Positions 55,211 to 64,000 of a stretch of 64,000 bases of DNA are shown here, piece by piece. A program made the translations under genes and the position numbers. Where the stretch lies: assembly GCF_954871325.1 (NCBI RefSeq), contig NC_088776.1, positions 32,226,508 through 32,290,507 of the forward strand. Reading direction: 5' to 3'. The DNA is from Gordionus sp. m RMFG-2023 (Eukaryota; Nematomorpha; Gordioida; Chordodea; Parachordodidae). The notes beneath the pieces were generated by a model. The model was not told where the DNA came from, made no database searches, and saw only the letters and a program-made list of their open reading frames with translations. How positions within the stretch are numbered: the stretch's first letter is position 1; the number at the start of each line of letters is the position of its first letter.

Positions 55211-56899
55211 TGAAACGTTTTCTAACAATTGAACAAACACTTGCTCAACTTTTTGAAGAGGAACCAATTGAAGAAAGAGATATGGTTATAATTCCGCCGC
55301 AGTTAGTGATGAAGAAGATTTCGATGAAAATGACTTAACAAATGTCGGAGTTTTGCCTTCAGATACAGCTGGAGAATTGGAGATTCATAATTCAGTTGAT
55401 GACGACCTTCCAGAACCATATTCTACAAGAAGCTATTCTCGAATTTCTCACAATTTAAAATGGAGAAAAACGGATGCAATATATTCTTCAAGTCCTTTCA
55501 ATGGATAAAAGGAAGATGTAATAAAACTTGAAAATGATTTACATGGTAAAAGTCCATCAGATATATTTTCTTTAATTTTCGACGAAGACTTATATTCACT
55601 AATTGTAAAACAAAGTAATATTTATGCTAAACAAATGAATAGACCTAACATATGCATAACCATCCAAGATATTCAGAGATTTATTGGAATTCTATTATTT
55701 ACTGGATATCATTCTCTCCCACAAGAAAGAATGTACTGGTCTAATGATAGCGATATTTCTATTCCAATAATCCGGGATACAATGACCCAATTACAATTTC
55801 GAAATTTGAAATATAATATCCATTTGGCAGACAATACTAAAATAGATATACATGATAGATTTTATAAAGTTAGACCTTACATTAATATATTGAATAATAA
55901 ATTTCAGCAATTCGGAATTTTCAAACATCATTTATCAATAGATGAACAGATGATACCATATCGAGGAAGACATTCTTGCAAAATGTTCATAAAAGGAAAA
56001 CCAATTAGATTCGGATACAAGTCTTGGATATTGGCTTCTTCCGACGGTTGCGTATTCTCATTTGATATATATCAAGGAAAAAGCGAAAATAAATATGAAT
56101 ATGGATTAGGTGGAAATGTAATCATAAAATTATTAAATTGCAAAAACCAAATTATCATAAAATATATTTTAAAAATTTCTTTACATCATTTAAACTCTTG
56201 TCATACTTAAAACAAATGGGATATTTTGCAACTGGAATTGTGAGGGACAATAGAATAGAGCATTGCCCAGTTGAATCTATAAAGGTTGTAGCAAAAAAAG
56301 AAAGAGGATATTATGATTATAGGTTTGAAAAATTAAACGAAATATTTGTAGTTCGTTGGAATGATAATTCGGTGGTGACCGTTGCATCGACATGCCACAC
56401 TATCTCTTTGCTTTCTAATGTTTCAAGGTATTCTAAGAAAATATCTTCTAAAATAAAAATTCCTCAGCCAAATATGACTGCTTATAACAAACACATGGGT
56501 GGAGTTGATCTATGTGATAATCTAATATCTACATATAGAATAAAAATAAGAGGAAAAAAATGGTGGTGGCCAATATTCACCAATTTTATTGATGTAGCTT
56601 TGGTAAATTCATGGAAAATCTGGAAATTCGCGAATCGAGATGACAAGAAGAGTTTCTTGCATTTAGATGAGAAGTTACTAATTACCTCCTTCGATCGCCA
56701 GTAAAATAGAAAAAAATCAAGTACAGGTCACGCCAGCCAGTTTGCATTACAGTGTGAAAACCCTATGATTCATCTGGACATTATTTATCCAAAATTATAG
56801 ATGGAAAAAGACGAAGATGCAGATATTGCCATACGCACTCAAGATATATGTGCCAAACATGTCAAATCGCACTCCATATGTTTCAAGGATTTTCATAAT
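55211..56899 (+). pseudogene. piggyBac-type transposase (DDE_Tnp_1_7), inactive
   Basis: Frames from 55211, 55635-56210 and 56138-56704 together cover the family order: an acidic N-terminal region (VSDEEDFDENDL), the N-domain (IQRFIGILLFTGYHSLPQ, MYWS), the first catalytic Asp in HHLSIDEQMIPYRGRHSCKM, the second at YFKNFFTS, and the third in HMGGVDLCDN, then KKWWWPIF. A C-terminal Cys cluster follows near 56815-56890 (CRYCHTHSRYMCQTC). Breaks: a frame change near 55290, a stop near 55508, a frame change near 56140, and a stop at 56702. The second Asp of the usual YxDNFFTS is Lys here. Length is close to normal. It is therefore dead, though fairly recent by residue conservation. Confidence 0.92.
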
Positions 56900-57312
56900 A
56901 TATAAACATTTTCTCGTTTTTATTATAAATTACAAAAAAAGAATAAAGATATTTGTTGTTTTTTGATCTTATAGTATTTTATATAATTTTTATCTTTTTT
57001 AACCTCTTAATGGTTAACGGTGCATATATGCACCAGGCTAGATTTTCTATTTAGGATTATTTTTTTTGGCTGATTTTTTTAGAATATCATATTTGAGCAT
57101 TAATCAATATAATTTGAAAAAATTGAGCATTTTTATCCACTAGAAAAATCTTGACCATTAATGGGCATATAATTTATTTTCATGATATATTTATAATTCC
57201 CTGAAAAAATTATATAAAAGAAAAGAGAATCATTTTTATAAATCATTAAAATATATTTAAATATATACAGAACTATTAAATCTATTTTAAATAAATTTTT
57301 TACAAATCTAAA

Positions 57313-57470
57313 ATGGCCCCCAATATTTTTGAAACGATGAAAAAATATATAATGAATAAATATTTTACAATTTTAATGGCCGCCAATATATTTGAAACGA
57401 TGAAAAAATATATAATGAATAAATATTTTACAATTTTAATGTCCGCCAATATATTTGAAACGATAAAAAC
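57313..57470 (+). repeat. 63-bp tandem repeat, 2.5 copies
   Basis: Units start at 57313, 57376 and 57439 and share GCCAATAT, TTTGAAACGATGAAAAAATA and ACAATTTTAATG. A frame runs through them only because the unit length is divisible by three; the encoded peptide is repetitive and not a known protein. Confidence 0.85.
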
Positions 57471-58879
57471 ATCTCATAAAAATCAATACGGTATTGATTC
57501 TACAATACCAAAATATCACTACGGTATTGAATCTACAATGATAATATCAATGTATTGAAGCTACAATGGGTATTGATTTCATATTCCTACACCGGAAGAA
57601 TATGAAAATTCGGGAAATAGAGAGGCACTATCATCGTGAGAGGAAAAAATCAATAAAACGGAAGAGACTGGGTGGACTGGATATGTCTGCCCTCCGAAAT
57701 GAAAACAACATGAGCAGAAATCGCAATGATCGAGAAATACTACACATCTCCAAATTGAAGAGATTTGAAATCTTAGGGAATAATAAATGTTATAATATAT
57801 TATTATAGTTTATGCTCTATGAGTATCATTATATAAATATCATTATATTATTATCACTATACTCATGATCATTTTCATGTAAACTAGAGTCAGCTAACTA
57901 TAATATATGTCCCTCTAATCTTGTAAAATGATAAATTCTATTTTTTTTATCTTCTTAAAACATGCGACGTATTTTGTAAAATTTAAAAAAAACTTAGGGC
58001 TGATTCTTCATCTGGTTCAGGTTGAAACTGATATGAAATAAGTCTAAGAATATCTCAGTGTTTATTTTACGGGACTCCTAAGTTATATGTTTGATACCGA
58101 ACTACGTGGAATTTAATGATAGTTAGGGTTATATATATACGAGAGCTAGGATATATTAAAATAAATATCATAACTCAGGCCAGCGTCTATATGAAAGAAA
58201 TTCACTGTAAGCAATCCCCTAAAACCTATTTTTTCTCTAGATTGTATTATTAAAAAATTTCGCAGGGGTAGGTGGGTATTATTTTTTAGATATTCTTAAA
58301 AATATGATATATATAAAATCTATAATTTTTTATTGCGAATATTAAGAAATTATTTATTTATATACAATCTTTAAATTTCTGAACATATTAAAAAGACAAT
58401 TTTAATGCATTATTTGTAATTATAATTATTAATTAAAGATTAACAAAAATTTAATTTAAATATGAAAGAAAGAAGTTAAATGAATAAGAAAAAAAAAATT
58501 AATCATAATAACAAAAAAGACAATATTGAGCATAAATAATATAATAATGTAGAATACAAAATAAATAAAAGCAAAAGCAGCACAATTATTCAAAATCCTC
58601 TCCTAATCATCGGGAGAGATCGAATTGATAAAACAAACATAATTAGTCTTAAGAATAGGTATTGCGATCCTCTGCCTTAAGTAAAAGCCTTTCCGAGGTT
58701 CTCCAGGATTTTTCCTGCTTAGGCGGCCAACGTCTTTAAAAAACTTTTTATGTAAAAATTTACTATATAATCTTTAAATCATTTTTTGTTATTTCACACC
58801 TTAGTAAAAAAAATAATAAAATTGACATTTTTTTAAAGTCTACACCAAATTCTTCAATAATTAATTTTAAGGATAATTT

Positions 58880-59661
58880 ATTAAAATTATTGATAAATAA
58901 TAATATACCTTTTAAAATTATAAATTCAAATGATTTTAAAAATTTTATAAGTGATCTTGATTGTTCTGTAAAATCATTATGCTCCAATACTTTTAAATTG
59001 CACATGTATAATATATTTGCAGATAAAGAACAGGTGGTAAAGGAAAAATATATAAAAATAAAAGTCAGTTTAATTTTTCATCTGACATTTGGACTAGCAA
59101 CACAGGTTCCTTTTTTTAGGTTAACAGCCCATTTTATTGATGATAATTTTAAAATAAATAACATAATTTTGGATGTCAGTCCAATAAATGAAACACATTT
59201 AGGTGAAAATATATTTAAAGTCTTTGTTAAAATAATTAAAATTTATAATTTAGAGAATAAAATTTTTTATATAACTTTTAGATAATGCAACTAATAATAA
59301 AACATTTATTGATACATTTTCTTTAAAATATCCATTAATAAAAATAGGGCATATCCGATGCTTTGCCCATGTAATTAATTTAATATCCAAAGAAATTTTA
59401 AAAATTTTAGATACTTCAATTCTAAAACTAAGAAACATTATTAGAATGATTCGTATGTGGTGGAAGGCAAATGCATATCGGATCCCCATGCTCTCGAAAA
59501 TGGCAAGGGATTATCTATCTATACAAGGAACATCAACTGCTTGTGAAAGGCTTTTCTCAGTTGGAACTAATTTATTGTCAAAAACCGCATGTCATATAAG
59601 GAAGAAAATAAAAGAAAAACTCTTTGCCTTAAAAATTGGCTTAAATTATAAAATAAATTAA
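58880..59661 (+). pseudogene. hAT transposase with internal deletion
   Basis: Frame 58890-59285 reads VSLIFHLTFGLATQVPFFRL where hAT enzymes have the region before the first Asp (SLTTDxWT), then LTAHFIDDNFKINNIILDV (family T.HFI..W.L....L). A shifted frame adds DNATNNKTFID and HIRCFAHVINLISKEILK (family DNAxNN.. RCxAHxLNL). Frame 59446-59661 carries the C-terminal dimerisation region: YLSIQGTSTACERLFSVGTN (family IPATSAxSERxFS). A large part between the second Asp and the final Glu is deleted. Flanking ATTCGAATAATTCG repeats at 59818-59955 are its probable right end. Confidence 0.85.
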
Positions 59662-59817
59662 TAATATACATTTTAATTTTGTTTATAACTTGATTATATA
59701 TTATTTATTATCAGATTATTGATTACATATTATTATAATTTTTTCTGTTTAAAATCAAATTTGTAATAAAAAAATCTGTCAATATATTTGAGTATGATTT
59801 ATTTTATTAAAAAAATT

Positions 59818-59957
59818 AATTCGAATTATTCGAAATATTCGAATAATTCGAATCGAATACAAATAGTAGATTTTATTATTCGTACGAATTTAAATAGTAA
59901 ATTATTCGATTCGTTTGAATAATGCACTATTCTATTCGAATTCGTTTTTGAATAGGC
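59818..59957. repeat. sub-terminal ATTCGAAT repeats of the hAT element
   Basis: Clustered CGAATTATTCGAAATATTCG-type words end in GAATAGGCCTAACTG. Related patches are found at 11.5-12.0 kb and 29.3-29.5 kb, so this family has left several copies in the window. The left end of the present copy was not found. Confidence 0.6.
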
Positions 59958-61553
59958 CTAACTGGTAGTATATACTATAATTAAGAAAAAAATGAAATTT
60001 TACCTTCCAACTCTGTTTACCCGCTAAAATATGACCGTTTAAAGCGCGAAAAAATGGTACATTTTTGTCAAAATGCACCTCATTTATTTTCAAATATCTC
60101 GAGAAATAATTAAGTTAAAAAAGTAATTTAAATTTTATTTTGTAGCTTAATAAAAGTTTAAAATGTCATAAAAATAAATATGATGGACATTTTATTAATA
60201 TCGATAACTGGATGTGTAAAACCGGAAATGGCCATAGGAAAAAAAGGTATTTTTTTTCAAGATTTTTTCCCTGTAGATAGATATCACACTGCTTTATATT
60301 TGTACAAAATCCTAGACTGGGATGAACATGGGTTTAGGAGTTATCACTTTTTATATGGCTAAAATTGAACAAATTTAACACTAATATCATCATATTTTAA
60401 TTTAATGAATAATTATGAAATAATGTTAATTTAAATATGTCTAAAAGATAGGCCCTTACTTTTTTTTTATCTTTATAAAAATATTTTGAGAGGTGGCTGG
60501 GATAATGAGCTGTTTAAAACTTTAATCTACCAAAATTGAAATTTAACAATAAATTTTCCCCATATATTCAAAATTAAAAGGCTTAATATATTATTTGACG
60601 AGAATCCTATAGATTATAAAACATTCAAACAATGGATAGCAGTTGATCGAACTACCCTCGAAAGACTGACAAAATCCGCTGACTAATTTGTAGATTATTT
60701 AATTGGATAATTAAACAATTTAATTCCTCATTTGTTTATAAGCTAAATTCCTCAATATTTTCCCTCTTATGAAAATATTGGGATATAACCGAATAGGGGA
60801 GACCGGGGTAAAACGATAGGCATTTTGCATATTTACCATAAAAATTTTAAACAAAAGTCAAACACAACAAATTATAGATCAATGTGTAGCCCCATCTCTC
60901 TTCTACAAGATAAAAAAAAGTGTAGCCCTCTACCTATAATATTTTAGGAGCTATGATTAGTTATGTAAAACTACTCATTTTCGCCATTTTACCCTGGGTA
61001 CAGGGTAAAATGGATAAGCACTAGGGTAAAGTGGTTAAAATAATATTTGACACATATTTATTGTTTTACTTAACAAATATTACAAATTTAAGATTTATTT
61101 ATGATTTTTATTTAAAAACTAATCGATACAATTGTTGTAACTGTTGAAAAAAAGAAGAAATAAATTTAATATAATACATCAAATGTCAGTTATTTTCTGA
61201 CAGGGAAATTAAGTTTTCCTTGGGGGAAGAAGAGGAGATAGGGATCACGGGGTGTGTTTCATTGTTCGGAAAAACCCGTAGTTGGAGATTAAGAGATATT
61301 GGATTAGATGTCAGCTGTGGACCTTTGGATGTCAGCTGTGGACCTTTGAGAAATGATGAATTGGATAATTATATTATGTTATATTTTTCTACATATTTTA
61401 TGTTAGATTGTTGTGGTTTTATTGGAAATAAAGATAATTATGTTAAATATGGATCGTCGTTAATGGTCAATGGTATTTATTTAATATTATTAGAAAGAAT
61501 TATTTTGGGTTGTTAAGTTATATAATTGAGAGTAAAGAGCATTTTTATTATAT

Positions 61554-62123
61554 TTAAGGTAACTTGTAATAACAATAAGGACATGTAAAATAATTATCAT
61601 AATTAGCACATTTAGAATGTGCCCATTCAAGGCACATTGTACATTTTAGCCATTCATCGCCCTCGCGACTATTTTTATAGTTTTTATTACAAATAACACA
61701 TAAACAATTATTTTTTGATATCTTTTTTTTTCTCTGAATTAATAATTTTTTTTTATAAGGTGTAGATGTTAATATTTCTGAATTCTTTTTTTTAGATATT
61801 TTATCCGATGAAATATTGAATAATTTTGGAATAGGTATTATAGATGAAGGATTGAATACTTTATTATAATTTTTTGAGCATGATGGTAACATATCATGAT
61901 AAGGTTCATCAATATCATCTGGAACATTTTCGTTCAATAATATAGATAAATCACTATCATTATTTTGAGTCACTGTAATATTTTCATCATTATTTTCAAA
62001 TTCAATATTTGAGTTAGCATTTGAATTATTACAGCAGATATAATCTTGTTCTGTAAATATATTTGGGTTTAAAGGAAATATGTCACATGCTAAGAATCCA
62101 TTTAATATATTATTTGATGTCAC
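61554..62123 (-). pseudogene. C-terminal part of Pogo-type transposase with PHD-like finger
   Basis: A 189-codon frame starts with FLACDIFPLNPNIF, which matches the segment just after the DDE domain in Tigger-like transposases (GFRACGIFPLNPxxF). An acidic, serine/asparagine-rich linker follows, then a Lys-rich patch (KKLLIQRKKKISK). It ends in a Cys/His cluster: CLCVIC, then EWLKCTMCLEWAHSKC, then CPYC, the pattern of PHD-like fingers found at the end of many invertebrate Pogo transposases. The DDE domain that should precede it is absent. Confidence 0.8.
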
Positions 62124-62189
62124 TGCCCTTGGTATTTCATTTTTTTAACACTCCTGGAATATCATAAATCTGAAATTGTTGCCCCACAT

Positions 62190-62460
62190 GATTTTTAGAT
62201 TGAGCATTATTAAAATTATGAAATACAATATAATTTCAATTGAGCATTTTTATTAAAGTTACCAAATTAATAATATTTAGATTGAGCATTATTAAAATTA
62301 TGAAATAAAATATAATTTCAATTGAGCATTTTTATTAAAGTTACCAAATTAATATTGATATTTAGATTGAGCATTATTAAAATTATGAAATACAATATAA
62401 TTTCAATTGAGCATTTTTATTAAAGTTACCAAATTAATATTGATATTTAAATTGAGTTAT
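62190..62460. repeat. ~85-bp tandem repeat replacing the transposase core
   Basis: Three full copies and a partial fourth of a unit reading AGATTGAGCATTATTAAAA, then TTCAATTGAGCATTTTTATT, then AAAGTTACCAAATTAAT. They lie exactly between the HTH-encoding and PHD-encoding parts of the Pogo element, where the DDE-coding segment belongs. Confidence 0.9.
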
Positions 62461-62770
62461 TAAAATTATGAAATACAATATAATACAAACAATATAATTT
62501 AATTACTTGTTTAAGCGTTAATCCCATAAATGACCTACCTGCTTCTAATATGTAGTCACACAATCTAGATTCTTCTTCATTTGTAAATATTTGTTTATGA
62601 TGATCTGAACTTTTAATACCAATTTTACATCTCCTTCTCAACGTTGTATAAGGTATGTTAAATTTTTTAGCAGACAAATTTAATGAAGTATTATTTGTTA
62701 TTTTATATTTTATGGCTTCATTTATTATATTTACATCTCTGTATATGGTTTTTCTTTTATAATTTCTCAT
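62447..62770 (-). pseudogene. N-terminal HTH (Psq/CENP-B type) of Pogo-type transposase
   Basis: MRNYKRKTIYRDVNIINEAI opens the frame, then NLSAKKFNIPYTTLRRRCKI, a helix-turn-helix of the Pipsqueak class used by Pogo transposases to bind their ends (family SLRxAAxxFxIPxxTLxxR). Next comes FTNEEESRLCDYILEAGRSF, the start of the second, CENP-B-like HTH. The frame runs into the tandem repeat and stops, so only the DNA-binding front end remains. Confidence 0.85.
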
Positions 62771-63599
62771 TATTTGATTGATACAATAAAAATTATAATA
62801 AATGAATTAATGAAAAATTAATGTGAATAATTTTATATTTTAACCGTTTTACCCATAACAGCTTTACCCCTAGGTGACATATATTATAAATATCGTTATT
62901 GCGTGACTTCTAATATAGCTAAAGATGTCAGATAAATTTTATTTTATAGCTAATACATTAAGGAACATGTGTGCCAAATTTTGAATCCTGAGGATATGTA
63001 AATTTTACTAAAAGCAAAATATACTAGAGAATGATTTTTATATTTTTTGGGTAAAAAACAGTTTTTTGACAAAATATATAAAACCAGGTAAGTTTCTTAA
63101 AAGATGAACATAGGTAAGAAATTAGATATAAAAATACATCTTCACACCAAATTTAAGGTCTTTATACTCAATGGTTAAAAAGTTATTCGCGTTAACATTG
63201 TTACCCCGTCAATCGCTTTACCCCGGTCTCCCCTACTTCGGCCTTTATGGCTTCCGTATTCCTAAGGCTTTATTTTAATCAAATTTTCGATATAACTAAT
63301 ATTTTGAGAAAATAACAATAATGACTATAATCGTAATAATATAAGGTATTTATGTAAATAGGAATACGGAAGCCATAAAGGCCGAAGTATTCGGTTATAT
63401 CCCAATATTTTCCCATCCTAAGGCTTTACCTTACTATTTACATAAATACCTTATATTATTACGATTATAGTTATTATTGTTATTTTCTCAAAATATTAGT
63501 TATATCGAAAATTTGATTTAAATAAAGCCTTAGGAATACGGAAGCCATAAAGGCCGAAGTATTCGGTTATATCCCAATATTTTCATTGAATAATTAAAC

Positions 63600-64000
63600 A
63601 ATTTAATTCCTCATTTGTTTATAGCTTCGATAATCATTAATTCGAAACTTTTTAAAATTCATTTTAAAAGTGGTTATATCAAAAGAAACGCATGTGCATT
63701 TTATTTATTTTAAAAATTGATCGTATTCTTGAAGGAAAGATTTAATAGAGTGGCTAAAATTTATTATTTTTTGAAGAAGCAGTAGCCAATATAAAAATAA
63801 AAGATTTCATTAATCTCTACAATCATGAAAATGATATTGGGATAAAGGCTGAGTGACATTTTTTGAAACCGCACAAGGTGAGAGTCCATGCGACATTTTG
63901 GGGGCCGTTACTGTTGTATTATGCAAATTTAGTTAAAAGATAGTTGTACTTATATTTGTTATATGCAAAATAAATTTTACATTTTTTTATAGTTTATGGA
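63600..64000. other. unassigned AT-rich end of window
   Basis: No gene, repeat end or RNA is recognised in the last 400 bases beyond the inverted repeat. Confidence 0.4.

Larger units (their letters stand above)
54004..57593 (+). mobile_element. piggyBac-type composite element
   Basis: Outer inverted ends are GGTGTAGTATTG then AAATCAATACC (54004) and GGTATTGATTTC then TATTCCTACACC (57593). Next inside are arrays based on AAAATCAATACCATCT. Within these, three copies of the palindrome GGTGCATATATGCACC stand beside TTAA at about 54369, 54732 and 57014. The core between TTAA 54732-54735 and TTAA 57014-57017 holds the transposase. Its own ends are CCATCTAGCAGT and ACCTCTTAATGG. TTAA duplication is the piggyBac hallmark. 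Which pair of ends belongs to the transposase is not settled. Confidence 0.65.
60796..63233 (-). mobile_element. Pogo/Tigger-like element with TA duplication
   Basis: Inverted ends GGGGAGACCGGGGTAAA (60796) and TTTACCCCGGTCTCCCC (63217-63233) are flanked by TA at 60794-60795 and 63234-63235, as in the Tc1/mariner superfamily. On the minus strand the element encodes an HTH protein start (62770) and a zinc-finger C-terminus (62123-61554). The middle of the transposase is missing. Additional copies of the TIR-like word GGGTAAA.. (60841-61030, 62850-62870) lie inside. Length 2438 bp. Confidence 0.9.
60760..63590. repeat. large inverted repeat split by the Pogo element
   Basis: The sequence AAAATATTGGGATATAACCGAA stands directly left of the Pogo element (60771-60793). 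To the right, CTTCGGCCTTTATGGCTTCC continues the same unit. Reverse-complement copies of the joined unit occur at 63362-63412 and 63535-63585, and the long arm TATTTACATAAATACC...GATATAACTAAT pairs with 63270-63360. Removing the Pogo element restores one continuous fold-back of about 0.4 kb, so the Pogo insertion is younger. Confidence 0.8.

Noticed and set aside
57566-57808. 80-codon plus-strand frame rich in R and K after the piggyBac element
   Set aside because: It begins within the element's outer end, and the sequence has no known domain.
58763-59489. Minus-strand frames at 58763-59005 and 59250-59489
   Set aside because: They lie opposite the hAT transposase and have no independent motif.
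61220-61516. 98-codon plus-strand frame inside the Pogo element
   Set aside because: It contains a short duplicated stretch and no motif, and it lies opposite and outside the transposase coding strand.
1-64000. CRISPR array, bacterial operon or rRNA gene
   Set aside because: Spliced animal-type genes, GT/AG introns and eukaryotic transposons throughout; no spaced identical repeats or rRNA-like conserved stretches.

Overview
The window is AT-rich eukaryotic DNA with two large, intron-containing host genes, both on the minus strand, set in a dense field of old transposable elements. The proteins are animal-like and sexual reproduction is implied by a HAP2 gene. Very short introns (33-59 nt) alternate with introns of up to about 10 kb stuffed with repeats. 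An AT-rich invertebrate or invertebrate parasite genome fits, but the species cannot be named from the sequence.

Region 1 (about 1.2-24.8 kb, minus): the gene for general vesicular transport factor p115 (USO1). Twenty exons read as p115 and splice in consistent phase, apart from two gaps. The 5' block (24755-23939) has six exons split by introns of 33-48 nt. The remaining armadillo exons lie at 16.5-10.4 kb, the coiled-coil exons at 8.8-7.4 kb and 1.7-1.2 kb, and a Gln/Pro/Tyr-rich candidate exon at 5.2-5.6 kb. The 7.5-kb intron 6 holds a broken Ty3/Gypsy-like fossil between long inverted arms, into which a hAT element with a perfect 8-bp target duplication was inserted.

Region 2 (24.8-34.3 kb): intergenic. 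It holds hAT remnants, a 1.2-kb non-autonomous hAT with exact 8-bp duplications, palindromic MITEs and a reverse-transcriptase-element fragment.

Region 3 (34.3-51.4 kb, minus): a HAP2/GCS1 gamete-fusogen gene in thirteen recognised exons. The N-terminal ectodomain exons (51.4-48.3 kb) are parted from the rest (37.6-34.3 kb) by a 10.7-kb intron. That intron carries a fold-back element, Helitron-like ends with tRNA-like segments, a degraded hAT, and a fragment of an invertebrate transposon protein.

Region 4 (51.4-64 kb): a DNA-transposon graveyard. It contains a piggyBac-type transposase bracketed by palindromic ends, a truncated hAT, and a Pogo-like element with TA duplications whose catalytic core is replaced by tandem repeats, nested inside a larger inverted repeat.

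The two host genes are unrelated in function: p115 tethers ER-Golgi vesicles, HAP2 fuses gametes. They share orientation and the habit of absorbing transposons into introns. All calls rest on reading the sequence against remembered family patterns; no database search was run.
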